A DNA stretch of 64,000 bases from assembly GCA_021186555.1 (NCBI GenBank), contig JAJKFL010000011.1:1701001-1765000 (forward strand), read 5' to 3'. The DNA is from Reticulitermes speratus. Lineage: Eukaryota > Arthropoda > Insecta > Blattodea > Rhinotermitidae. The position numbers and the translations under genes were made by a program. The notes under the pieces were generated by a model. That model did no database searches. It worked only from the letters and a program-made list of their open reading frames with translations, and was not told the DNA's origin. Shown here piece by piece: positions 35,440-45,690 of this stretch (position 1 is its first letter; every line of letters starts with the position of its first letter).

Positions 35440-36059
35440 AAAAGCTAAAAGCTTCTGCCGATGGTACATAACATTGAGAACCACTTGTCTTTTGGACTTT
35501 GTCCATCGTAAAGCAATCCCATTGCAGACCTAGACAGGCCCTTAGGGTTCCAGGAGGTTGAGGCGCCCAGATTTATAGACAATCGGCACATGAAGGTGGT
35601 AGGGTTGTCAGCCCTAAGCACCAGCCGCCTTAACCCCCCAGGAAGTATTCCTGGTACTCATTTCTGTTAGAGGCTGAGTCGACCCCAGGGCCATAGTGCG
35701 ACTGGAAGGATTATGTCAATGAAAAATTCCAACGACACCATCTGGAATCGAACCCGCGACCTTCCGGCTTGTAGCGCAGTGCCTCAACCAACTGCGCCAT
35801 CGCGTGCCCCCTTTGTCCCTCGTCTTGGATAAAATATAAAAATCACAACGTTTCGGAAGATGGCCCTTCTTCCGTCTTCAGGCGATGCCTACTTAGATGG
35901 GTCTTTAATTTCCTACAAGAAGAGTATATACCGGTACATACCGGCTATTTAAATGAATTCTAAAAGGTTCTGACGATGGTATATACCATTGAGAATTATA
36001 TTTCTATATTTTATATTTTATCCAAGACGATGGACAAAGTCCAAAAGACAAGTGGTTCT
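35440..36059 (-). mobile_element. Foldback element with hammerhead-like core, split by a SINE
   Basis: Perfect 12-bp direct repeats cagagatggaat flank it (35428-35439 and 36060-36071). A 34-bp perfect inverted repeat joins 35475-35508 with 36029-36062. The arms continue inwards, past the inserted SINE, as cgtcttggataaaatata (35821-35838), whose reverse complement follows on the other side. A second, direct repeat (about 35 bp; 35445-35480 and 35956-35990) is also present. On the minus strand the core is CTGAAGA (35881-35875), a 6-bp stem ggaaga/tcttcc, then GAAAC (35854-35850). Without the SINE and one copy of its duplicated target the element is about 306 bp. It looks like a Penelope-like or retrozyme-type element; no protein is encoded. 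Confidence 0.65.
35510..35810 (-). mobile_element. SINE-1 relative with a different tRNA head, inserted in a foldback element
   Basis: On the minus strand it starts ggggcacgcgatggcgcagt, tggttgaggc, with B box gggttcgattcc. Its body (gactcagcctc, gagtaccagg, ggttaaggcggc) is recognisably the SINE-1 body, but the head and the 3' end differ from the other copies. Flanking 13-bp repeats ctttgtccatcgt (35497-35509) and ctttgtccctcgt (35811-35823) differ at one base and fix both ends. Confidence 0.88.
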
Positions 36060-36071
36060 CAGAGATGGAAT

Positions 36072-36400
36072 GTTTAGACGGCGACACAAATTTGTAGCTA
36101 TGGGTCCTTCATGAAGCAATGGACTGTGACGAACGGGCGTCTAGAAAATACAATAATCAAGATCAATACAGAGTTTCAAAGAAATATTGAAATATAGACG
36201 CTGGGACAGAACTGTGCACGGCTTAGTTCACGCTAAAACGGTTTTCCTTCTCTACACCAATTCTCCAATCGTGGCATAAAAATTCGTATTAGCAAGATTT
36301 AGCAAGAAAACGTGTTTTAAAATCAGCGCCCTCTGTACAGCTTCCGCACAACGCTGTGTATTCTTTCGAGCTGCATCTCGTGTGCATCTCTCCCAACCAA

Positions 36401-36459
<59 letters not shown>

Positions 36460-37178
36460 CGAATGGTCACAGCAGTGGTGGCTTGGTTCTCTCCATGCTC
36501 ATTGCTCCGTGATTGTGCCGTCACACTTGGCCCCTAGGGTTCTGATGAATAGAAAAAGTATGTAGCCACAGCCGTGTTGAACCCAACCCCCCGTTTCTAA
36601 CACAGTCTAGTATTCACGAACCGCGGATTCTTCTACCGCGGCGGCTTTTACGTACGTAACCTCCGCGGTTTGAAAGTACTACAGACTGCTAGTTCTATAG
36701 ACATGAGACGTGCCGGAGAAAAGTAGACTTTTCAGATTTCGGAGTGCAGTGTTACCGAACACTTAACGCAGTTTCTGCACGTTAATACGAGTACGCTAGT
36801 ATGGTCAGAGGAGGAGATACGTGGCAAGTGCGTCAGCTGCGCCGCATGTCCAGTAATGCGTACTATCGCTGCACGGACCACAGTCAGAAAGCATCCTTGC
36901 ATTAAAAAAAAATCGCCACTGAAAGCTGTCAATCTAGAACTGATTTCGAAAAACGAAGCGACAGGATGTCATACAAGTTGTCTGTCGGGATGCAGGCCTG
37001 CGTACGCAAAACTGCCAACTCCACCTCTGATAGCGGTAACGTTGCCTATATTTTTCCATTAAAAATTAATAAACTGTGATATAATACAAGTACATAAGAC
37101 CGATAATTACAAATTAGTATTTGAATTCAAATTGTTGTATAAAGTGTCCCACACTTTATGCAACCATGGCAAAAAGTT
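36072..37178. other. Unannotated stretch with a CT microsatellite
   Basis: Holds a CT dinucleotide run (36403-36459). A small inverted repeat aaccgcgga / tccgcggtt lies at about 36619-36673. Nothing else is recognised. Confidence 0.45.
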
Positions 37179-37180
37179 CC

Positions 37181-37356
37181 GGTCTTCTGGAATGCGACGC
37201 TGCGTCGCTCAGTAACTGGTTCCAGACCTGTCGAAAGAACGCATTGCCTTCGTGTTCGAGGATCAAGGTCCATGAAAAACCCTTGAAGATGAAGGCGACA
37301 CGTTCCTTCCAACGTCGGGAACCACCGACGGACACAGCGACGCATCCTAGAAGACC
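37181..37356. mobile_element. Palindromic element family P, copy 1
   Basis: The left arm (ggtcttctggaatgcgacgc, ending ctggttcc) is complementary to the right arm (ggaaccaccgacg, cagcgacgcatcctagaaga, cc) over about 40 bases with mismatches. The centre carries gaagatgaaggcgac and acgtcggg, homologous to the centre of the 61.7-kb copy in reverse. No protein is encoded. Confidence 0.6.
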
Positions 37357-38470
37357 AAAACCCTTGACCACACAGCTGTGAAAACCTAAAAACAACTCTG
37401 AAACACAAGGAAGTCCAAAATACAAGTCTACAGTACATTTCGTTTTAACTAGCCGCACAGCAGAAACAGGACCTTGGACCTACTGATTACGCAGCAACCC
37501 ATCTGAAACAATGGAGATGCGCGCTACTTAATTCGGATCCTCTGCAGCGTTCCGACCAACGTAACACAGGGCTTTCATTATGTTATTTGCGTCTTCAAGG
37601 TGAAGTTTTGAACAGGTCAAGACGACAGCATTCCTTTCAGATATCCTCCTCACAACCGACTTGAAAGCAAATACAGGGTAATTTCCGGGTTAGGTAATAA
37701 GCGACTTACGTAAACTCGGACTAAGAAAAAAAAATCCAATTAATTATTAGTATTATCTACAATATCATATTAATATTATTAACTGTCAATACTGTAATTA
37801 TTAAATGTATTTTACTTGGCGTTTAAAGTGAAAAAAACTGACAGACAGAATTGTAAACATGTACACTGACATTCCATCTACACCTACCGAGAAGAGGTTC
37901 GACTAAGTGAACACGGACATTGTAAAAACGTATACATAGCCGATGAGGTGTGATAAATAAGTGGGGGTGGGGTTAATTCCGACTAAAGTCAATTTCGGGT
38001 TACGTAAAAGTTTCAGGAACGGAACCCTTACGTAAGTCGGGAAGGGTCTGTAACTTTTACGGTTGATAGAACGCCGTCAAAACCCAGAAAGTACTTGTAG
38101 AGATGCACAGATCTTTAAACAATTTAAATGCCATATAATAATAATAGTACATAAGAAAGGTTTATGTAATTTCCACTGTGAATGTAATAACTGATACAAC
38201 CAGGCGATACCGAACAACCAGTAACTGCCTCGCACACTCTCACACCACAAGCTTGACATCACTTAATGTACCGGAACAAATAAATTTGACTTCCTGCCAA
38301 GAAAAAGTCGTTTAATTATTCTTTTTTTGATGTCTCCGTTACAGTCATTCTGTCCTAACGTTTTTACCGCACTGCCCTGTAGTCATTCTACGTCTTCAAA
38401 CTGCTTTTTGTAGTCATTTCTGCCTTCTTAAATACGACACAAACAAAACATTTTCTTCCTCAAGAGCTGG
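37357..38470. other. Unannotated stretch
   Basis: AT-rich in 37720-37830; no gene or mobile element recognised. Confidence 0.4.
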
Positions 38471-38725
38471 TCTGAACTCAGGTGCAAAGACCAAACCAAT
38501 GCCAGTATATACAGCACGTAACAAGTCACTGGAGTGACTGAGCTATCCGGCACCCGAATGAATGGTTATACACGGTGAAACAGGAGGAGAACGCGACTGT
38601 CTGTTTCGAGATTAACTGCCGACACGTCTCATAAGAATAAGTAGCGGACAAACATTCGTCCGGGTTACGTGCCACGCACAAGTCAACACTGTACCAGTGA
38701 GATAACCTGCCCGATAGTTCTTTAA
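38471..38725 (-). mobile_element. Possible tRNA-derived remnants
   Basis: On the minus strand ggtgccggatagctcagtca (38557-38538) resembles a tRNA 5' end with an A box. A second block (38720-38640) reads ctatcgggcaggttatctca, ctggta. Neither has a clean B box, so these are at best old SINE heads. The 120-codon reverse frame across part of this is not a gene. Confidence 0.25.
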
Positions 38726-39007
38726 GACACAATACGCTTTATATGTCGAAATTCCACAAAAAGGCAGTATTTCGTAACATAAAGGCTCTGCAACGTTAAT
38801 GAGCCCCCCCCCGTTCAGCCGATTCCTTTCCACAATTTTCGTTATACGCGTGAAGGTTTTTCCACTTAATTTAGTATCAAACACATTAGAAATGCTTTGA
38901 CTGAGGACCGGCCCATCTAAGACCCCTGCAGTACCTAAACTAACCTCTTGGAGCAGTGTCATTGATAAGCCCATGCGTCCTGGGCTAAAAAAGAAATAAC
39001 CCGCATT

Positions 39008-39131
39008 TTATGGGGTCCGTAGATTCATTACCGTATTCACAAAAGCCAGCCACCTGTCCCTATCCTGAGCCATATGAATCCAGTTCTGTTTCTTTACAAT
39101 CCATTTTAATGTTAGCCGCGTCAACACCTGC
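39008..39131 (-). pseudogene. Non-LTR retrotransposon (LINE-b) C-terminal fragment
   Basis: On the minus strand, before a TAA at 39010-39008, the frame reads NWIHMAQDRDRWLAF then VNTVMNLRTP. This is the characteristic end of a widespread insect LINE polyprotein (consensus of the type W-I-x-L-A-Q-D-R-D-x-W-R...V-M-N-L-R-x-P-stop). Further upstream NIKMDCKE, an equivalent of the usual N-I-K-M-D-L-R-E stretch, lies in another frame, so a frameshift separates the two parts. Only about 40 codons survive. A second fragment of the same family lies at 43.46-43.65 kb in the same orientation. Confidence 0.85.
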
Positions 39132-39193
39132 ACCTTACAAGAAGTCACTTTGCTTCAAGATTTCCAAAAAAGAAAACCCCCTCTCTCAAGTGG

Positions 39194-39437
39194 GCCGGAA
39201 TAGCGTAGTCGTTATAGAGACTCGCTACGGGCTGAATGGTACGGGGATCGAATCCCGGTAGCGGCGAAAATTTCTGCACCGGCCTTGGTGCCCACCTAGC
39301 CTCCTATACAATGGGTACCGGGGTCTCTTTCTCGGGGGTAAAGCGACCGGGGCGTGGCGTTGACTACCCACCTCCATCTAGTGCCGAGGTTAAAGAAAGA
39401 GTACAGCTATACGTCTCCTTCATGGCCTGTTCTAGAT
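39194..39437 (+). mobile_element. SINE-1 copy, nearly full length
   Basis: Head gccggaatagcgtagtcgtt, atagagactcgctacgggct; B box ggatcgaatcccgg; body cctcctatacaatgggtacc, gggggtaaagcgaccggggc; 3' end gagtacagctatacgtctcc, ttcatggcctgttctagatg, aa. One of the best copies for defining the family. Confidence 0.92.
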
Positions 39438-39439
39438 GA

Positions 39440-40125
39440 ACTTTCACCCTCTTCTCACACGTACGCAACACGGCCGGAAGTACCAGCACCCCGCACTATA
39501 GCAACGAACAAGCCGCTAGAACAGATAAAATGTCGCTATCCGAAGTTGCACTATACTGAATAAAACTAAGTGAAAAAAAAAAGATCACCACACAAAACAA
39601 GCGAGACATTCTGTAGCAAAACAAAATCATATTTTACCTCAAATTTCATAAAGAGCAACCAATTCCTTTTACGCAATTTCGAGAAAACAGCCACTTTTTT
39701 GAAGAGAGAGACTGAGAGGTTTGTAACCTTTGGCCTTACACCGCGAGACGGCTGAAGTAAGAGGCGACAGCGCTAAGAGCGGACTGGCGGGGTGGAGATG
39801 TGTGTGAGCGACAAAAGACGCCGAGGGAAAAATTCCAGTTGAAGCGGAATCATGACAAAATGCCGGTACAGCGAGAGAAGAAAAAAAAAAACCAGATAAA
39901 TGACAGACGGTTTCTCATGTACACTTCTGGATGTACCCTACGATATCAAACGTCTGGATTAGACAGAGGACAACATGGGTAAATTAAAATATGTATCACG
40001 TGTGGCGGTAACGCCGGTCGGAAGATGAAGGCGGAAATTGAAAGTTGACATTAAAAACGAATCTTCATGAACTGAACTGAAATGGCGTACTCGCGAGATT
40101 TTGCTAGCGGCGTTAAATCCTGGAA
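39440..40125. other. Unannotated stretch
   Basis: No feature recognised. It may include decayed upstream parts of the LINE that follows, but I cannot align them. Confidence 0.35.
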
Positions 40126-40690
40126 TTCGGGAGTATAGCTTTGTACGGTGCTGAAACTTGGACATTTCGAAAAGTCGATCATAAATACCTGGAAAGTTTT
40201 GAAATGTGGTGCTGGAGAAGAATGGAGAAGCTCAGTTGAACCAATCGTGTGAGAAATGAAGAAGTATTACATAGAGTGAAGGAGGAGAGGAATATCGTAC
40301 ATACAATAAAAAGAAGAAAGGCTAACTGGATTGGTCACATCTTGCGTAGAAACTGCCTTCTGAAACACGTTAGAGAAGGGATGAAAAGGATAGAAGAGAC
40401 TGGAACACGAGGAAGAAGACGTACGCAGCTATTGGATAACCTGAAGGAAAAGAGAGAATACTGGACATTGAAACAGGAAGCACTAGATCGCACTCTGTTG
40501 AGAACTCGCTGCGGAAGAAGATACGGACCTATCGTAAGACAGATTCCAGAATTAACTAATTTACACTGCAAAGCATGATTTATTAATAGGTTTGTAAGTT
40601 ATTTAATGACGCTATATCAGTTCTACTGGAACAGATTAGAGGATGGTTGCGTACAGTGAAGTGTAAATAAATGGAGAATGTTCGTCGCAC
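40126..40690 (+). pseudogene. Non-LTR retrotransposon (LINE-a) reverse-transcriptase C-terminal region
   Basis: Translation from about 40129 gives GSIALYGAETWTFRKVD, YLESFEMWCWRRMEKLS, a stop (TGA at 40237-40239), then TNRVRNEEVLHRV, RKANWIGHILRRNCLL, TGTRGRRRTQLLDNL and TLLRTRCGRRYGPIVRQ, ending at TGA 40576-40578. ALYGAETW, FEMWCWRRM and ANWIGHILRR are hallmark runs of the region after the reverse-transcriptase domain in insect non-LTR elements. The in-frame TGA sits where related elements have tryptophan (K-I-S-W-T), so one TGG-to-TGA change explains it. The 5' part (endonuclease and RT core) is missing, which is 5' truncation. The 3' untranslated part runs to about 40690 and includes gttatttaatgacgctat, near-complementary to the SINE-2 3' end at 17.2 kb. 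Confidence 0.9.
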
Positions 40691-41555
40691 TCTGTCGGCA
40701 CTCACAAAGAGCATAAACCAGCCCGAAGTGAAACTCGCCGGTGTACGGGCCGACAATCGAAAAGGGTCCGATTAGTTTCCAGGTGACAAGACCTTACCAA
40801 TTAGACGCCTCTTCTCTTAAGGTACTTACTGAGTAAGAACAAGAACTTGCGACAATATACAGACAGTGACTGTGGAGTTTGCGGTTGACCTTGGTGGTTC
40901 TTTGCGCTGGGGAAAGCCGATCGTGCTTTGCTTGTGATCAGTAACCGATGTGTTCCAGTCAAAAATACACGGAGCTGAAGTATAATCACGTTCTGTGCGC
41001 GTAAGATACTACAGCTATTTGCTGTAGTGTTCTGTGTGGTTAGAGCTGTGTATAAATTTGACTTTAGGCTTGTTACAAACGAAACACCTAACAAACGACG
41101 GCCAGTGGAAAGAAGGTCATGCAGTGATACAGACTCATGGTTTTGACTGGATTTATATGTTTTCCCTCAACCGTCGTCGCGAGTGTCAAGGGACTCTACC
41201 CACGCTGTGCAGGTCAATTGCATTCTCCTCAGTAAGGACGTTAGAAAAATACAATATATTTTTAACTCTCTGGAGGCCAGAAAGACTCAACTCCAAGTAC
41301 CATCTGCTTAGGTGGCCCAGTGTGTCTACAGTTCGTCCACTAACTGTACTGATACGTTTCGAACGGTTCTCAAAAAGAACACTGAACGCCTCCCTACACA
41401 GGACGGACTGACTTGCGCAGTAACAGATGTTGTCCTGTATACAAGATCTAAATGATGAAAATTTACAGAAACGCGGTGTCACGACGTGTACTACATTCAT
41501 CTATATAAGGGCAAGGCCGAGTGGTTGGCTGCTGTTAACAAGTGTGTTTATTCGC
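40691..41555. other. Unannotated stretch
   Basis: No gene called. The 125-codon forward (41034-41411) and 104-codon reverse (41186-41500) frames overlap and have no motif. Confidence 0.4.
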
Positions 41556-41668
41556 GAGATCTGTGACGTGGCGCCATGTCGGGCAGGCACCTCACGACGT
41601 TTCGAACGATCGTAGTGCCTTGAAAACGTTGGCAATTACACGCCCAACGACACAGCGACACATAAAAA
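41556..41668. mobile_element. Palindromic element family P, copy 3 (diverged)
   Basis: gtgacgtggcgccatgtcgg, cacctcacgacgtttcgaac on the left and aaacgttggcaattacacgc, ccaacgacacagcg on the right align with the two arms of the copy at 61.735-61.897 kb in the same orientation. The centre is shorter. Confidence 0.5.
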
Positions 41669-41689
41669 ATGGAATGGAATCTTCGTGTG

Positions 41690-41712
41690 TATGTGTGTGT
41701 GTGTGTGTGTGA
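41690..41712 (+). repeat. (GT)n microsatellite
   Basis: A short run of GT dinucleotides follows the family P copy. Confidence 0.85.
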
Positions 41713-41736
41713 CGTTGCCAGTTGCTAAAATGACAG

Positions 41737-41808
41737 CTGAACGAACGAACGAACATGAAGCACTGAGAGGGGACAACCGAAGTACTCGGAGAGAAAAATA
41801 TCTCCCAA
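41737..41808 (-). mobile_element. SINE-2 fragment
   Basis: aagcactgagaggggacaac, cgaagtactcggagagaaa matches the reversed SINE-2 body (compare gacaggggaaaaccgacaac, tcggagaaaa at 4.79 and 43.99 kb). Head and tail are absent. Confidence 0.5.
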
Positions 41809-43178
41809 ATTCTTTGCCCACTTTTGCGAACAAAGTAATCAACTTTCCGATTCCACAAAAATACCAGATGGGCGACCACTACCTCTCCAAAAACGACTCA
41901 ACGCCATCAAGTTCGTTATATATTTATTCAGAAGTGGAAAAAATCGCACATCGCTTCAATTAATACCGAATAAATGTCCAAACTCGGAAATCAACAACCT
42001 GCCAAACTATGATGTAGATGGTCCTTCAGTGGCGAACAGGATAATCTTACATACTGTATTAAAACCTGACACTAAGGGGTTATATTCGGAAACTGAAGAA
42101 AACTACGGACGCCAGATTTTCTAGTACCTCGTGAAGTTGCTATGTACGTCCAGGAACGGCAAAACGCCCAGTGCACAGTTACGGCATGCTGCTGTGCCCT
42201 CACACAGCGCAAGACATGCCTGTAGCTGCACCACGCAGTGTGCGTACGGCCTCACTCCGTCCTCCGCCTGCTCCAGTTGCCTGGTCTCTACAGACTGAGG
42301 ATGCTATTACGTCCCATGCATACAAAAGCAGACCAACCCCCCCCCCCCGCCCTAAAACCTTCCCCCCAACTCTTTTTTAACACGGTTCACTACAGAGAGA
42401 TAGGGCAGAGTGTGATGGGGTAAAGGGTGGTTTTGTGTATGTGTGGAGCACAGGGGAGGAGAGGGGGTGGAAACTAGTTGTCGAGCATCACCCCTCTATC
42501 CAGCCAACACACAACTGTGGAGCTACTTGAATACATTCCATTTTGGTCATATTTTTACACTGGGGCAAGGCCCTTCTGTATTTTTTTTGTTATATCACCT
42601 ACTCGGCCCCCCCCCCCCCCCGGATATATAACAGGAGCACTGAAACAAGTAAACATCGATCGAATCGCTGCGACCGTGGGGCGGTTTCAGACACCAAACT
42701 GAACAACCCCCCCCCAACAATCATCTTTTTCGGAGCTAGTAATTACGAAGTCTGATGCATTTAGACGCTCAGCGTCTTATCTCGCCCGTCCAATAAGCCT
42801 GCCGTCTTCTTGTCGCGTTATTGGCCGCAAACTTGTACCAAGTTCTCGTATTGTTTGTATGCACTCCACATTACGGAAGGAAACAACGCTATAGGCCAAT
42901 GCAGAAATGCCAGTATAAACCCTAAACACGATTAGGGGCGTGCAGAAACCGCGTCCTTCGAGCTGTAAACTGAATTTTGTGGTACCTGGAGAGACGGCTG
43001 CCTTGTGTGCGTAAAAACAAATGAAGTGAGCTTGTCAAGCTGCTGCTCCTGCTGCTGTCAACTAACCAACCAACTAGCTAAACTAAATTTTATATCAGTC
43101 TCACTGTGCATTTTTTACGATTCAAAATTTAAGAAGACCAACACAATGCACTTCACTTTCACTTCAATATGTATTAAT
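41809..43178. other. Unannotated stretch with C homopolymers
   Basis: C runs occur near 42339, 42607 and 42706. No gene recognised; the proline-rich frames near 42.2-42.7 kb come from the C runs. Confidence 0.4.
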
Positions 43179-43179
43179 T

Positions 43180-43225
43180 AACCCCTACATATGTTTCGGT
43201 TTACACAAAACCATCCTCAGGGGTT
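43180..43225 (-). ncRNA. Hammerhead-ribozyme-like motif (minimal type I)
   Basis: On the minus strand: stem I aaccc, core CTGAGGA (43220-43214), one extra base, stem II ggttt/aaacc with a 5-base loop, GAAAC (43197-43193), a tiny stem III (AC...GT around ATAT), then GTA as an NUH cleavage triplet, and the other stem I strand ggggtt. This order matches the minimal hammerheads reported in Penelope-like elements. The one base between CTGAGGA and stem II is not standard, so activity is uncertain. No element ends were identified around it. Confidence 0.5.
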
Positions 43226-43460
43226 CAAAACTACGTTTTGTCACATCCAAAGTTAATACAGGTTCTGATATTGTGCAAAGTCTTGCACTTTGTTTACATT
43301 CACTATAAAATCAGATTTTAAAACATAAGAAATATTGTATAAAAATCCTTAAAATTCGTCGAATTTTGTGTCGAAATAATAAAATATGGCAGTCTGGATC
43401 TAAACTAACTCCATGAAGCCGAGTTCTCCTCCAGAAGCTACTCAAGAAATTCTCCAGATT

Positions 43461-43655
43461 TTATGGAACCCGAATGTTCATTACCGTATTCACAACAGTC
43501 CGCCACTGGTCCCTGCACTCAGCTAGATTAACCCAGTACATGCCACTGCGCTTGCTTCTTTAAGACCAATTCTAATACACGTACTATCCACCTATCTATG
43601 CCTAGTTCTACAAACGGTCTCTTTCCTTCAAGTTTCCCCACCAAAACCCCGCATG
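43461..43655 (-). pseudogene. Non-LTR retrotransposon (LINE-b) C-terminal fragment
   Basis: On the minus strand, before TAA at 43463-43461, the frame reads WVNLAECRDQWRTVV then NTVMNIRVP, the typical end of this LINE family. Further upstream, in another frame, NACGVLVGKLEGKRPF is seen, equivalent to the N-A-Y-x-V-L-V-G-x-x-E-G-K-R-P stretch that precedes the G-R-P-R-R-R-W motif in intact relatives. At least one frameshift separates the two parts. It is the same family as 39.0 kb, with a different decay pattern, so the two are independent insertions. Confidence 0.87.
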
Positions 43656-43817
43656 CATTTCCACTCTCCCCCATGCCAGCCACATATTCCTGTTATTGCG
43701 ATTATCATCGTCGTCGTCATTCTTTACAGAAAATTATGGTGGGTATGTTAGACACTGTCAGTTTCAAGAGCCTACATCACATATCCTAGAGGAAAGGAAA
43801 CCAAACGCACCGATCAT
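43656..43817. other. Short unannotated stretch
   Basis: No feature recognised, apart from possible further LINE-b remnants that I cannot align. Confidence 0.3.
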
Positions 43818-43829
43818 CTTAGCGGCTTG

Positions 43830-44128
43830 TTTTTTTTTTTTTTTGTGATGAAGGGCCCCGCAGCTGACGCTACGGACGCACCAGCAGCCTTAAGGCTTTT
43901 TGTGCAACCCCAGTGATGATGATAGATGGATGAGCAGTTTTTTACCAAGTTTTACAATTAATGGAGCACCAGTGGAATGAAATTGACAGGGGAAAACCGA
44001 CAACTCGGAGAAAAACCTGTCCCAGTGCCACTTTGTCCACCACAAATCTCACATGTACTTGACCTGGGATCGAACCCGGGCCTCCGTGGTGAGAGGCCGG
44101 CGACTAACCGCCTGAGCCATGGCACGGC
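43830..44128 (-). mobile_element. SINE-2 copy, full length, with perfect 12-bp TSD
   Basis: cttagcggcttg flanks both sides (43818-43829 and 44129-44140). A poly-T tail lies at the left. The head at the right reads, on the minus strand, ggccgtgccatggctcaggc, ggttagtcgccggcc, with B box gggttcgatccc. It closely matches the copy at 4.6 kb with only scattered differences, so both are fairly young. Confidence 0.95.
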
Positions 44129-44140
44129 CTTAGCGGCTTG

Positions 44141-45690
44141 CTTTACGTTTTGTACAATAAAATTATGCTATAAAGTTAACACACTGTAGTTCAGTCTGCC
44201 TGAAATATCAGTGATGAAACAATTCTAGTTTCCACAGAGCGATCTTCCTGCAGCTACCTGCACAGTCATTAGTAATGCGAGGTCCGGCAGGCTTTAGGAC
44301 AGGGAGCGTTCTCCCCGCGGGCAAGCAAGTTTACAGTGGTAATGCAGATCCATTATCGTCATCATGTCATTATATTTAAAAAGGTTCCATTATGGAGAGA
44401 ATTACGTGAAGAGAAGATTCATGATTTCTTCTCCACAGCCAATATCATTCTACAGAGTGCGTGGGTGTAGCTCAGGGATACGTATCCTTTCTACACGCAA
44501 ACCAGATTAGATGAAGTCACTGTAAAATGTGGCCTTAATTTTAGACCAAACTGAAGTTATGGTTAGGTTACAAATCAACTCTTATTTGTAATTAATATAA
44601 ATTAATTTAAATGATTTAATTAATAATTTATTTAAATTATTTACAAATTATAATGAAAAACGCGAGCGTCCCACAAAATCCTCGCATATTGTGTTACCGC
44701 GCAGATGACAAACAGTTCTGTCGATGGCTCAAGACTAGTGGCCTATTATTTCTACATTCTCCATTGGATTGACGTGATGCCATCGCACGTCCTTATACAT
44801 TCATTGTCAACTGTGTCCTGCAAAAAGAGACACAAAGGCCATATAGCCTACAGCTTATGCACGGCCCATCTTGTAAAATACGTTTTAAGATCAAAGGGCG
44901 ATTAAGGCCTCTGACCATTCTTCACATGAGCAGATAAAAACCCTTCGCCCCGTTCCCCTCGCCACGGTTTCTCTTTGTTCTTTGTAATTTCGTCTCTTAG
45001 GATTTTCCTGAACCCGACTGCAGCAACTCACGACAGATATCCTGGGCTCCACATGCGAGTATCAATCTGTGTCTTCTTCCGAATAAGTACAGACACAAGC
45101 CGCTATCGGGTAGGACGGCCGGGGTCCAGTTCCCAGTAAGGACAAATATCCTCTCCTTCGCCACGACGTCCAAGTCGGAACTGGGACCTACTCAGCTTCC
45201 TGTGAATACCGGAAGTGCTTCTTGGCACGGGTAAATTGGCCGAAGCGTCAAGGTGACTACAAAACAACATTCAGGGGCGGTTAAGAATGCGTGAGGCCAC
45301 ATCTCCAATCCCACATCGTCTTCGTAGAGTTTAAAGTGCTCGCAGGAAGAACTTCGCATTCCACAACAACGAGGCTGCACTTCACAACACATGCCAAACG
45401 AACGGTATTATAACTATGTATCAGAGTCCCAACGGCGAACACGACCGAGAGGCCGGAATTACCTTTATACACCCCCTGCATGAAGCCACGCTCTGGAACT
45501 GCGACCGAAACATGGCACGTCCTCAGGTTATGGATGGCGAAAACGGCCTCCAGATATGGAGGGTAGCTGCGAATATACTGAATAAGCAGTCGCGGACAGC
45601 CGACAGAGGGTGGTCCTCATGCTGGGAGGTTTGGCTAGTGGCTAACAACTCATCACGGTAAAAGCCAAGACGCTAGGAAATGCCACATAG
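44141..45690. other. Unannotated stretch
   Basis: No gene recognised. AT-rich near 44580-44660. The last 200 bases before 45690 may be 5' untranslated sequence of the LINE fragment that follows. Confidence 0.4.

Noticed and set aside
36619..36673. Small inverted repeat aaccgcgga/tccgcggtt as a regulatory operator
   Set aside because: Nine-base arms 36 bases apart occur easily by chance and there is no gene nearby.
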